From contig PLWR01000384.1 of assembly GCA_003165615.1 (NCBI GenBank), positions 1-5,696 of the forward strand: a stretch of 5,696 nt of DNA, written 5' to 3'. Each line of letters opens with the position of its first letter. Positions within the stretch are counted from its first letter, which is position 1. The translations under genes and the position numbers were made by a program. Shown in pieces: positions 1-5,566 of the stretch. This DNA comes from Acidobacteriota bacterium. Its GTDB lineage: Bacteria; Acidobacteriota; Terriglobia; UBA7540. The notes under the pieces were generated by a model, which saw only the letters and a program-made list of their open reading frames with translations, ran no database searches and was not told the origin of the DNA.

Positions 1-491
1 CCGCGCTGGAAGAAAGGCCAGCCTCCCCACAGAACCACTGGGGTTGCCAGGACCAACTCAATCCAGGCAAGCAGCCTCGGGGCTATGGCGCGCCCAAGGG
101 ATTGCCTTCCCATCATGGCGGACATCGCCAGGATAATGAGCGGCGCCGTTAGCGCCAGGCTGATCCAAAATCGCCGCGTCATCAGGCGGAGTTCCGGGTT
201 GGTATCATCTCCTCCCGTGACGGTGAGGGGTTCGAGCGCCATGCCGCATTTGGGACATGCGCCGGGGCCGTGCTGGCGGACCTCCGGATCCATCGGGCAA
301 GTGTAGATGGCGTCTGAATTCGCTGCCGGCAGCGTGATGCGGTCCGAAAGTGGGGCGAGGAATTGTTGGGGGTTGGCCCGGAACTGTTCCAGGCAAGATT
401 CGTTACAGAAATAGAATCGCTGGCCCTGGTATTGACAGGAACCCGCCGCATCTTCGGGAGTTACCTCCATGCCGCATACAGGGTCAATCAC
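1..491 (-). CDS. Heavy-metal-translocating P1B-type ATPase, N-terminal part (truncated by window edge)
   Basis: Partial gene: 163 codons are present and the C-terminal three quarters lie beyond the left edge. P1B ATPases export copper, silver or other soft metals across the inner membrane using ATP. Visible in order: a YHS domain at about residues 3-45 (DPVCGM at 3-8, then the paired cysteines C29 and C33 in FCNESC); a heavy-metal-binding domain at about 62-90 (YTCPMDPE, then GACPKCGM, with C65, C79, C82 and M84); transmembrane helix 1 at about 108-128; and helix 2 at about 140-161 with the family-typical ATPVVLWGGWPFF. The usual histidine of CPMHPE is aspartate here (D68). The GTG start at 491 was chosen because GAGGT at 500-504 lies 8 nt upstream and the YHS motif begins at residue 3. 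The CPC metal site, DKTG and ATP-binding domains fall outside the window, so metal specificity cannot be read. Copper or silver is a family-based guess. Confidence 0.93.
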   Translation of the reverse strand, partial: MIDPVCGMEVTPEDAAGSCQYQGQRFYFCNESCLEQFRANPQQFLAPLSDRITLPAANSDAIYTCPMDPEVRQHGPGACPKCGMALEPLTVTGGDDTNPELRLMTRRFWISLALTAPLIILAMSAMMGRQSLGRAIAPRLLAWIELVLATPVVLWGGWPFFQR

Positions 492-499
492 GCAAATGT

Positions 500-504
500 A
501 CCTC
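500..504 (-). promoter_or_regulatory. Ribosome binding site of the P1B ATPase gene
   Basis: GAGGT on the minus strand ends 8 nt before the GTG at 491. The reading frame stays open upstream of this GTG, so this site is what decides the start. Confidence 0.5.
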
Positions 505-572
505 AAATCGATATTATGCCAGCTTGGGGCAAAGCGACAAGTGAGGCATACTGAACTATGGTGCCCCTATGT

Positions 573-578
573 TAAAAT
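573..578 (+). promoter_or_regulatory. Possible -10 element for the 70-residue protein gene
   Basis: TAAAAT lies 30 nt before the ATG at 608 in the divergent gap. No good -35 is present at 16-18 nt spacing (CTGAAC at 551-556 matches TTGACA at only 3 of 6), so this is a weak call. Confidence 0.2.
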
Positions 579-595
579 CACGGCATTGCAGAAGT

Positions 596-602
596 AAGGA
601 GG
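596..602 (+). promoter_or_regulatory. Strong Shine-Dalgarno for the 70-residue protein
   Basis: AAGGAGG, a near-perfect anti-16S match, is followed by 5 nt and then ATG at 608. It selects this ATG over the in-frame one at 569, which has no such site, and it is the main evidence that this small gene is real. Confidence 0.7.
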
Positions 603-607
603 GGTTG

Positions 608-820
608 ATGGCAAAGAAAACTGGGTTAGCGAAAGCGGCGGAGAAAGTTGACCCTGCGGTGGCGGCAACGCTGACGGGGATAATCTATCAGGCCAAACTG
701 TTTAACCGGCAGGCAAGGGTTAACGTGCCGGAGGAAGAAGTGGTGGTGGAAGTCATCAGCCTCTGGCGAATTGTGACGGACGCATTGAATAATGATTCGC
801 TTCCTGTCACCAACGCCTAG
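608..820 (+). CDS. Small hypothetical protein, 70 residues
   Basis: I do not recognise a family. The protein has a basic, alanine-rich start (MAKKTGLAKAAEK), no signal peptide and no clear membrane segment. A middle and C-terminal part with alternating hydrophobic residues (about 18-60) looks able to form helices, with an acidic patch PEEEVVVEV near residues 45-53. There are no cysteines and only one clearly aromatic tryptophan, so no metal-site or redox motif is visible even though the neighbour is a metal ATPase. Support comes from the excellent Shine-Dalgarno at 596-602 with ideal spacing and from its place in an otherwise empty stretch. It is divergent from the P1B ATPase and convergent with the TlpA-like gene, 32 nt away. 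A role alongside the ATPase would be guesswork. Confidence 0.65.
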   Translation: MAKKTGLAKAAEKVDPAVAATLTGIIYQAKLFNRQARVNVPEEEVVVEVISLWRIVTDALNNDSLPVTNA

Positions 821-852
821 GGACTGCCAGGCATTTACTGGAAGTTTTCACC

Positions 853-1383
853 CTACGGGTTTGATCCTCGCGCGAGATCCAGAACGAAGTTCTGGATGCG
901 GGAGTCGTTCCAGTCAGTGGCGCCCACCACTTTTTCCGCCACCAGGCCGCGGCGGTCCAGGATGTAAGTTTCCGGGAATTGAAATGTCCCATAGCGGGCC
1001 GAGAGCGCGCGCTCCGGATCGCGTCCAATGGGATAGGAGATGTGGTTCTGCTGGATAAAATCCTGAAGCGTCTTCTGATCCTCATCGACGCTGATGCCCA
1101 GTACAATCACCCCGCGGTCCCGCATTTTCTCCGCGAACCGTTCCAGGCTGGGCGTTTCTTCGACGCAAGGCGGGCACCACGTGGCCCAGAGGTTCACCAC
1201 CACGACCTGCCCACGGTAGTTTTTCAAATCCATTGAACCGGAAGGAAGAGCGGGCACAGAGAAGTTCGGGGCGCTGTCGCCGATCGCCACGGGGCGCGCC
1301 TGGTGCATGCGCAGTGCGAAGTAAGCGGCTGCCCCCAGAATTGCGATCAGGATTGTAGCTTTGACGGCGTTGGTTTTGCTCAT
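853..1383 (-). CDS. Membrane-anchored TlpA/ResA-family thiol-disulfide oxidoreductase
   Basis: A 176-residue protein with an N-terminal uncleaved signal anchor (about residues 9-24, after a lysine-containing start), so the catalytic domain should face the periplasm. The thioredoxin-like fold follows at about 35-170: an APNFSVPAL entry strand, then VVVNLWATWCPPC with redox cysteines C70 and C73, then GVIVLGISVDED, and the cis-proline loop at QFPETYILD (P137). The WCPPC active site, the TlpA-type VNLWATWC lead-in and the length all match the TlpA/ResA/AhpC-TSA-like group. These proteins usually reduce disulfides in apocytochromes c or copper-centre assembly proteins. The substrate cannot be told from sequence, and no cytochrome c maturation gene is adjacent. 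The ATG at 1383 is used because the anchor starts there; its Shine-Dalgarno is weak. The gene stands alone, divergent from the glycosyltransferase. Confidence 0.9.
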   Translation of the reverse strand: MSKTNAVKATILIAILGAAAYFALRMHQARPVAIGDSAPNFSVPALPSGSMDLKNYRGQVVVVNLWATWCPPCVEETPSLERFAEKMRDRGVIVLGISVDEDQKTLQDFIQQNHISYPIGRDPERALSARYGTFQFPETYILDRRGLVAEKVVGATDWNDSRIQNFVLDLARGSNP

Positions 1384-1396
1384 CTCAGAGTCGTCT

Positions 1397-1402
1397 ATTA
1401 TA
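1397..1402 (-). promoter_or_regulatory. Possible -10 element of the TlpA-like gene
   Basis: A perfect TATAAT on the minus strand sits 13 nt before the ATG at 1383, giving a very short leader. No TTGACA-like hexamer lies at the right distance, because that stretch is the octamer array. The surrounding ATTATAAT also reads TATAAT on the plus strand (1399-1404), so chance AT-richness is possible. Confidence 0.3.
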
Positions 1403-1409
1403 ATGCATT

Positions 1410-1441
1410 GGGTGATCGGGCCATCGGGTCATCTGGCCATT
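1410..1441 (-). repeat. Octamer repeat array, left (4 units, inverted relative to the right array)
   Basis: On the plus strand four consecutive 8-base units read GGGTGATC, GGGCCATC, GGGTCATC and TGGCCATT. On the minus strand these are variants of RATGACCC, the unit also found at 1492-1523. Together the two arrays form an inverted repeat: 1406-1424 pairs with 1493-1511 at 18 of 19 positions, across a 68-nt loop. Confidence 0.75.
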
Positions 1442-1459
1442 TACAAAAACAATTTACTC

Positions 1460-1475
1460 AATAACCCAATGGCGC
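1460..1475 (+). repeat. Two degenerate octamer units in the loop
   Basis: AATAACCC and AATGGCGC resemble the RATGACCC unit of the flanking arrays, in the same orientation as the right array. They look like eroded remnants of a longer array. Confidence 0.4.
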
Positions 1476-1491
1476 TGCTACTCCTTGATTC

Positions 1492-1523
1492 AATGGCCCG
1501 ATGACCCAATGACCCGATGACGC
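1492..1523 (+). repeat. Octamer repeat array, right (4 units)
   Basis: Consecutive units AATGGCCC, GATGACCC, AATGACCC and GATGACGC keep an exact 8-base period with consensus RATGACCC. The last unit contains the ATG at 1517, which is one possible start of the glycosyltransferase gene. It pairs with the left array as an inverted repeat. Confidence 0.8.
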
Positions 1524-1540
1524 GATTGTGGATTCAGTGG

Positions 1541-2602
1541 ATGAGTAAGAGCCATCGAGAACGGGTTTCGGCGATCATTCCGGCCCGCAACGAAGAGGTC
1601 AACATTGCGCGGGTGGTGAGGTCGCTCGCGAATCAACGCGGCCTTCGAGAAATTCTGGTGGTCGATGACCAGTCGGCCGACCGGACAAAGGAGATTCTGG
1701 CCGCCTTGGAAGTGGAGATTCCTCGCCTTCGCACTTTGCCCGTGGAGTCATTGCCGGAAGGTTGGCTGGGGAAGACGCACGCCGTAGCACAGGGAGCGCG
1801 GGCGGCCACCGGGGAATGGCTGCTTTTCACCGACGCCGACACCGAACACCTTGCGGGAAGCCTGGATGAACTCCTGCAACGGGCGGAGGATGAGGGGGCC
1901 GATCTCTTATCGCTTTCGCCGGGACAGGAAACCCCGACATGGTGGGAGAAATCTGTCATTCCCCTCGTCTATGTGAAACTGGCATCCCTCTTTCACTTTG
2001 AGGAGGTTTCCGATCCGCAATCGCCGGCGGCCGCAGCGAACGGGCAGTACGTGCTTGTGCGCAGGGGAATATACGAGCGGAGTGGCGGGCACGAGGCGGT
2101 GAAATCGGAGATTCTTGAGGATGTAGAACTGGCGCGGCGCATTAAAGCGCTGGGGGGAAAGCTGCTATTCCTGCCGGGAGCTCAATGGGTTCGGACGCGC
2201 ATGTATCAGAGTTTTCGTGAGATGTGGCAAGGCTGGACCAAGAATCTATATCTTCTTTACGGTGGAAACCTTTCCAGGATGCTGGCGACGGTCGCCTCGC
2301 TTTGGCTTTTGGATGTGTTCCCGGTACTGGCTTTCATGGCGGTGTGTGTTTGGGTCGCCTTGATGCGCGCCAATGGCGCCGCCATTCTGTTGGCCGTAAG
2401 TCTATTCTTGCTGGCGCTGGCGCGCCAATGGAAGTACGGGCAGGTGCTGGCGCATTTGGGATTTGACCCGGCCTTGGCGAACTACCAGCCGATTGGCGCC
2501 GCGTTGTTGGGCGCGTTGGTGCTGAATTCGGTGCGCGCCCATCGCGCCGCGGGCAACATCGAATGGAAAGGGCGTCGTTACGCCACGAAAGGAAAGGGAT
2601 GA
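1541..2602 (+). CDS. GT2-family glycosyltransferase with C-terminal membrane segments
   Basis: A 353-residue family 2 (GT-A fold) glycosyltransferase. The nucleotide-sugar domain opens with VSAIIPARNEE (9-19), then ILVVDDQS (38-45), WLGKTHA (75-81), the metal-binding DAD in FTDADTEH (98-100), an acceptor-side region SPAAAANGQYVLVRR (161-175), the likely catalytic-base motif ILEDVELARRIK (D194) and QGWTKN (230-235). Hydrophobic stretches at about 249-275, 280-294 and 317-331 should anchor it in the membrane, and it ends with WKGRRY (342-347). This layout resembles the CrtQ/HpnB-like lipid or isoprenoid glycosyltransferases; donor and acceptor are unknown. An ATG at 1517 adds eight residues, but it lies inside the octamer array without a Shine-Dalgarno, so I prefer 1541, which precedes the conserved VSAIIPARNEE strand by eight residues. 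The stop overlaps the next start (ATGA), implying translational coupling to the pterin genes. Confidence 0.88.
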   Translation: MSKSHRERVSAIIPARNEEVNIARVVRSLANQRGLREILVVDDQSADRTKEILAALEVEIPRLRTLPVESLPEGWLGKTHAVAQGARAATGEWLLFTDADTEHLAGSLDELLQRAEDEGADLLSLSPGQETPTWWEKSVIPLVYVKLASLFHFEEVSDPQSPAAAANGQYVLVRRGIYERSGGHEAVKSEILEDVELARRIKALGGKLLFLPGAQWVRTRMYQSFREMWQGWTKNLYLLYGGNLSRMLATVASLWLLDVFPVLAFMAVCVWVALMRANGAAILLAVSLFLLALARQWKYGQVLAHLGFDPALANYQPIGAALLGALVLNSVRAHRAAGNIEWKGRRYATKGKG

Positions 2603-3006
2603 TCTACGTTACGCGTCGAGCGGAGTTTTCCGCCTCGCATTACTATCACAATCCGGATTTCAGCCCGGAGGAGAATCGGCGGATCTTCGGCAAGTGCAAT
2701 AATCCGCTCGGGCATGGCCACAACTATATTGTGGAAGCAACGGTGAGGGGCGCGATCAATCCCACCACGGGCATGGTCCTGGACCTCAAGGAATTGAAGG
2801 TTTTGCTGGAGCAGGAGGTCATTCAGTTGATGGACCACAAATTCCTGAATAAGGAAGTTCCAGCCTTCGCAGAAAAGAACCCCACCACGGAAAACATCGC
2901 GGTGGTGATTTGGAATCTGCTGGCGCCGAAACTTGCGCACGGTGAGCTGCATCGAATCAGGGTGTACGAGAATCCGGACCTCTTCGCGGATTACTACGGG
3001 GAATGA
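2599..3006 (+). CDS. 6-pyruvoyl-tetrahydropterin synthase family protein, copy 1 (PTPS/QueD superfamily)
   Basis: A 135-residue, full-length member of the PTPS/QueD T-fold superfamily. These enzymes convert 7,8-dihydroneopterin triphosphate, the FolE product, to 6-pyruvoyl-tetrahydropterin (PTPS) or 6-carboxy-tetrahydropterin (QueD). Zinc ligands H14, H39 and H41 are present, as are catalytic C33, D79 and H80 and the pterin-anchoring glutamate E124 in VYEN. The GKCNNPLGHGHNY stretch has Cys-x5-His-Gly-His spacing as in animal PTPS, whereas E. coli QueD has Cys-x3-His-Gly-His. The MDHKFLN, PTTENIAVVIW and terminal YYGE segments are also close to animal PTPS. The start at 2599 is supported by AAAGGA at 2588-2593, 5 nt upstream, and overlaps the glycosyltransferase stop by 4 nt. 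Annotation pipelines may call it queD. I favour PTPS-type activity by motif, but that is inference. Confidence 0.93.
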   Translation: MIYVTRRAEFSASHYYHNPDFSPEENRRIFGKCNNPLGHGHNYIVEATVRGAINPTTGMVLDLKELKVLLEQEVIQLMDHKFLNKEVPAFAEKNPTTENIAVVIWNLLAPKLAHGELHRIRVYENPDLFADYYGE

Positions 3007-3458
3007 TGGTTTACCTGACGCGGCGTTACCGATTTTCAGCCGGGCATCGGTTGCACAACGATGCTTTGAACGCGGAAGAGAACCGCCGTGTCTACGGGAA
3101 ATGCAACAATCCCAATGGGCATGGGCACAACTATCTCCTGGAAGTCACGGTCAGGGGCGCAATCGATCCGGCTACCGGCATGATTTTTGACCTGGTGGCA
3201 CTGGACGGAATCGTCGCGGAGCGTGTGCTTGACAAGTTTGATCACAAAAACCTGAACCTGGACATGGACAACTTTCGCACGCAAGTCCCCACGACTGAGA
3301 ACGTCTGCCTGGAGATTTATAAACTTCTGCGCGGTCCTTTGGAGGAGGCAGGGGCGGAGCGCGGCCTGCTTCTTGAGCGCGTGCGGCTGGAAGAGACCAG
3401 CCTGAATTCATTTGAATTTATGCCCGAACGAGCCGGCCGCAGGAAGGGAAAGGGGTGA
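3003..3458 (+). CDS. 6-pyruvoyl-tetrahydropterin synthase family protein, copy 2 (PTPS/QueD superfamily)
   Basis: A 151-residue paralogue immediately downstream of copy 1. The zinc histidines H15, H40 and H42 are kept, as are catalytic C34, D80 and H81 and a C-terminal glutamate (E131 in LEETSLNSF) at the pterin-anchor position. [13 protein letters not shown] is residue for residue the signature I know from animal PTPS. By eye, 42 of the first 66 aligned residues equal copy 1, but the C-terminal third diverges: copy 2 has an insertion around [11 protein letters not shown] and a basic tail (GRRKGKG) instead of the YYGE ending. The start is ATG 3003, or 3006 in the same frame. ATGATG overlaps the stop of copy 1, so coupling is likely. 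Since nothing catalytic is lost, it may be a second active enzyme, a partner subunit, or an enzyme tuned to a different product. Confidence 0.93.
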   Translation: MMVYLTRRYRFSAGHRLHNDALNAEENRRVYGKCNNPNGHGHNYLLEVTVRGAIDPATGMIFDLVALDGIVAERVLDKFDHKNLNLDMDNFRTQVPTTENVCLEIYKLLRGPLEEAGAERGLLLERVRLEETSLNSFEFMPERAGRRKGKG

Positions 3459-3466
3459 GGATAATC

Positions 3467-4075
3467 ATGAAAGCAGATGAGCTGGAAAATCTCGAGGAAC
3501 TGGAAGCGGCTGCTTCCACTGATCCCATCGCGGGAGCGGTCCGTAAGCTGATTGCGGAAATTGGTGAGGACCCGGATCGCGAGGGCATCCTGAATACTCC
3601 GGCGCGCGTGGCGAAGTCCCTGCGGTTCCTCACCAGTGGCTACCATCAGGACATCGACAAGGTGTTGAACGGCGCGCTTTATTCGGTGGCGTATGACGAG
3701 ATGGTGATTGTGAAAGACATCGAGATTTTCAGCATGTGCGAACATCACTTGCTTCCGTTCTTCGGGCGTTGCCATGTGGCATACGTTCCCAATGGCAAGG
3801 TGATTGGCCTCAGCAAGATACCCCGCATTGTCGACGTCTTCGCGCGACGGCTGCAGGTTCAGGAGCGCCTGACGGTGCAAATCGCCGAGACCATCATGGA
3901 GAAGGTCAAACCGCAAGGAGTCAGCGTCATTGTGGAGGCGCGCCACCTCTGCATGATCATGCGCGGCGTCGAAAAGCAGAACTCCATCGCCGTGACCTCC
4001 CACATGCTAGGGGTTTTCCGCGAGTGTGAAGGGACGCGCTCCGAATTCTTACGGTTATTGAAAGAGCGTGCCTAA
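3467..4075 (+). CDS. folE: GTP cyclohydrolase I
   Basis: FolE opens the GTP ring system to make 7,8-dihydroneopterin triphosphate, the shared entry to folate, tetrahydrobiopterin and queuosine synthesis. It acts in the cytosol as a toroidal decamer. The 202-residue protein has the full catalytic core: [15 protein letters not shown] (37-51), [13 protein letters not shown] (88-100) with zinc ligands C91 and H94, [10 protein letters not shown] (114-123), [11 protein letters not shown] (130-140), ARHLCM (158-163) with H160 and third zinc ligand C162, and [22 protein letters not shown] (165-186). That last stretch resembles the eukaryotic/Gram-positive form more than E. coli FolE. ATG 3467 is preferred because GTGAGG at 3455-3460 lies 6 nt upstream. 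A GTG at 3455, overlapping the previous stop, would add four residues. It is fourth in the coupled run after the two PTPS genes, so it probably feeds them. No feedback-regulator gene is visible. Confidence 0.97.
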   Translation: MKADELENLEELEAAASTDPIAGAVRKLIAEIGEDPDREGILNTPARVAKSLRFLTSGYHQDIDKVLNGALYSVAYDEMVIVKDIEIFSMCEHHLLPFFGRCHVAYVPNGKVIGLSKIPRIVDVFARRLQVQERLTVQIAETIMEKVKPQGVSVIVEARHLCMIMRGVEKQNSIAVTSHMLGVFRECEGTRSEFLRLLKERA

Positions 4076-4081
4076 AAGAAA

Positions 4082-4101
4082 GCAAGCCTCTGGAGGTTTG
4101 C
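4082..4101 (-). terminator. Hairpin in the folE-SDR gap, terminator-like on the minus strand
   Basis: An 8-bp stem (one G-T wobble) with loop CTGG at 4090-4093 lies just after the folE stop. On the plus strand no T-run follows. On the minus strand TTTCTTTT follows immediately, which is the usual intrinsic terminator order. No minus-strand gene leads into it, so it would stop antisense transcription, or it is chance. On the plus strand it could only cause pausing or mRNA processing. Confidence 0.3.
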
Positions 4102-4126
4102 CTCTTCGCACCGGAAACGCCAACCC

Positions 4127-4846
4127 ATGAGAAAACTTGAAGGCAAGACAGTTCTGATAACTGGCGCGAGCCGGGGGATTGGCTTGGCCATCGCGCGGGC
4201 CCTGGATGGTGAGGGCGCCAAGCTTATTCTGGTGGGGCGAAATCGCGGCCCGCTGGGGCGCGCTGCGGCGCAGATTCCCGGCACGGTGATGAGCATGCCC
4301 GCGGATGTCACCAGGCCTGCTGACGTGAAACGGCTTTTCGCCGCGGTGAAGAAGCAAGTCCGCCGGCTCGATGTTTTGATCAACAATGCCGGGGTTTTCA
4401 CTTACAAACCCTTCGCCAAAACCACGCTGGAAGATTGGCGGCGAAATATCGAGACCAACCTCACCTCCATTTTCCTGACCAGCCAGGCGGCGTTGCCCCT
4501 GCTGAAGCGCAGCCAGGGCGACGTGGTGAATATCCTTTCCATTTCCAGCCGCGTCGCCTTTGCGAACTGTTCGGCATATGTGGCGGCAAAATTTGGGGCA
4601 TTGGGATTGACGGGCGTTCTGCGCCGCGAGCTTCGCGCCGAGGGCATCCGCGTGACGGCCGTATTGCCAGGCATGACGGAAACACGAATGAAAGATGAAT
4701 TTGATTTCCCTGTGCGCAGCGAGGACTTGTTGCAACCGGAAGATGTGGCGGCCGCCGTTTTGAGCGCGCTGGTGCAGCCTCGGCGCGCGACGGTGGAAGA
4801 GATTCTCGTCATGCCTTCGGGCGGCGCATTGGGCGGGGAAGATTAA
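4127..4846 (+). CDS. Classical short-chain dehydrogenase/reductase (SDR), NAD(P)-dependent
   Basis: A 239-residue single-domain Rossmann oxidoreductase of normal classical SDR length. The nucleotide-binding TGASRGIG is at 12-19. Arginines R16 and R38 (VGRNR after the second strand) favour NADPH over NADH. Further motifs are ADV (59-61), NNAG (86-89) and N111, with the catalytic S138 and Y151-x3-K155 in SAYVAAK. PG at 181-182 and a C-terminal ILVMPSGG complete the pattern. The substrate cannot be read: FabG-like, YdfG-like and sepiapterin-reductase-like enzymes share all these motifs. It starts 51 nt after folE on the same strand with only a poor Shine-Dalgarno (GGAAA, about 11 nt upstream), so it is looser than the genes before it. 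Its place after FolE and two PTPS copies makes a pterin side-chain reductase an attractive but unproven idea. Confidence 0.9.
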   Translation: MRKLEGKTVLITGASRGIGLAIARALDGEGAKLILVGRNRGPLGRAAAQIPGTVMSMPADVTRPADVKRLFAAVKKQVRRLDVLINNAGVFTYKPFAKTTLEDWRRNIETNLTSIFLTSQAALPLLKRSQGDVVNILSISSRVAFANCSAYVAAKFGALGLTGVLRRELRAEGIRVTAVLPGMTETRMKDEFDFPVRSEDLLQPEDVAAAVLSALVQPRRATVEEILVMPSGGALGGED

Positions 4847-4891
4847 ACACACCTCAGCGGGAATCGGGAATCACCCCGACGACATCCTCCC

Positions 4892-4909
4892 AATCCTGTG
4901 CAGGGGATT
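4892..4909. terminator. Weak hairpin between convergent SDR and PilZ genes
   Basis: AATCC and GGATT pair around an 8-nt loop, with an alternative inner CCTG/CAGG pairing. It sits between two convergent stops, where a shared terminator would be expected. No T-run follows on either strand, so this is a weak call. Confidence 0.2.
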
Positions 4910-4912
4910 AGT

Positions 4913-5566
4913 TCACTTGGCGGAGTGGCGTTTTGCCGTTGGGGGCTCGGGCAAGGCCGGCATGCTTTCAACATACTCCTGAATGGCATCGCGGTCCTGG
5001 GGGTCAATCTCTGTGAACATCACTCCCATGCCCATTTTTTGGAGGTAATAAGCCACCTGGGCAGTAGCCGTTACAACTCTATCCTTGTGGCCCAGGTTGA
5101 AGCGGATAGTAAGGGTGGTGCCCACCGGGAGCGGGGTTATAGTTTCGATGAACAGGCCGCCCAGGCTGACATCGCGCGAAAATGCCAAAGACATGCATTG
5201 CTCACTTTCAACTTGGGTGGCAAGTGGCGCGCGACGCAGGATTCTCCGGTCACCGGATTTCTGATGGATCAGGCGGAGGAGCGTGTGACGGTTGTCGGGG
5301 CTGATTTCCGTAAATTCGACAGCGGCGCCTTGCCCCGCAACGATATACCGAACCGTCGCCTTGGCATGAATGATGGGAAAACGCTTGGCAGGACGAAAGC
5401 GTATCGAAATCTCCTTCCCCGGTTCGAGACCGTCAACTTGGGTGATAAAAAGTCCTCCGCCACTCAAGGTTGTGGAATCGCAGTGGAAACACTCCTCTCC
5501 CGAAGTGTAGTTCACCGTCACGTGAAGGCTAAGCCGCGGATACCGCCTTGTATAATCTTTGCCCAA
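4913..5566 (-). CDS. Tandem PilZ-domain protein, candidate c-di-GMP receptor
   Basis: A 217-residue soluble protein made of two PilZ domains, with no signal peptide, membrane segment or output domain. PilZ domains bind cyclic di-GMP through an RxxxR loop and a (D/N)xSxxG strand motif. Domain 2 (about 106-200) has both: RRILRR at 107-112 and DVSLGG at 132-137, then LPVGTTLTIRF and a GMGVMFTEI end strand. Domain 1 (about 5-100) has RRYPR at 7-11, but the second motif reads TLSGGG (33-38), with threonine in the Asp/Asn place, so ligand binding there is doubtful. The C-terminal tail (about 201-217) is proline-rich and basic. The start is TTG at 5566: an in-frame TAG lies two codons upstream, AGGA sits very close, and any later start would remove the RRYPR motif. 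It is convergent with the SDR. A role in motility, exopolysaccharide or adhesion is family inference only. Confidence 0.88.
   Translation of the reverse strand: MGKDYTRRYPRLSLHVTVNYTSGEECFHCDSTTLSGGGLFITQVDGLEPGKEISIRFRPAKRFPIIHAKATVRYIVAGQGAAVEFTEISPDNRHTLLRLIHQKSGDRRILRRAPLATQVESEQCMSLAFSRDVSLGGLFIETITPLPVGTTLTIRFNLGHKDRVVTATAQVAYYLQKMGMGVMFTEIDPQDRDAIQEYVESMPALPEPPTAKRHSAK

Noticed and set aside
85..554. Several short frames on both strands over the ATPase region
   Set aside because: The minus-strand frame beginning at GTG 491 reads straight through with YHS, metal-binding and membrane motifs, so the others are out-of-frame shadows.
821..852. Possible terminator between the convergent 70-residue gene and the TlpA-like gene
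   Set aside because: Only a 4-bp CCAG/CTGG stem with a 7-nt loop is present, and the following T-run is short. It is too weak to call.
1410..1523. CRISPR array or phage attachment site as an explanation of the octamer repeats
   Set aside because: Units are directly adjacent at 8 bases with no unique spacers, and there is no cas gene, integrase or tRNA nearby.
3317..4003. 228-residue open frame on the minus strand
   Set aside because: It is antisense to folE, which is unmistakable, and has no domain or ribosome site of its own.
4055..4852. 265-residue open frame on the minus strand
   Set aside because: It is antisense to the SDR, which has every catalytic motif. The composition (rich in His, Arg, Gln) is typical of an antisense shadow.
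4864..4879. TCGGG/CCCGA stem after the SDR stop
   Set aside because: It is only five pairs, formed partly from a GGGAATC direct duplication, with no T-run on either strand.
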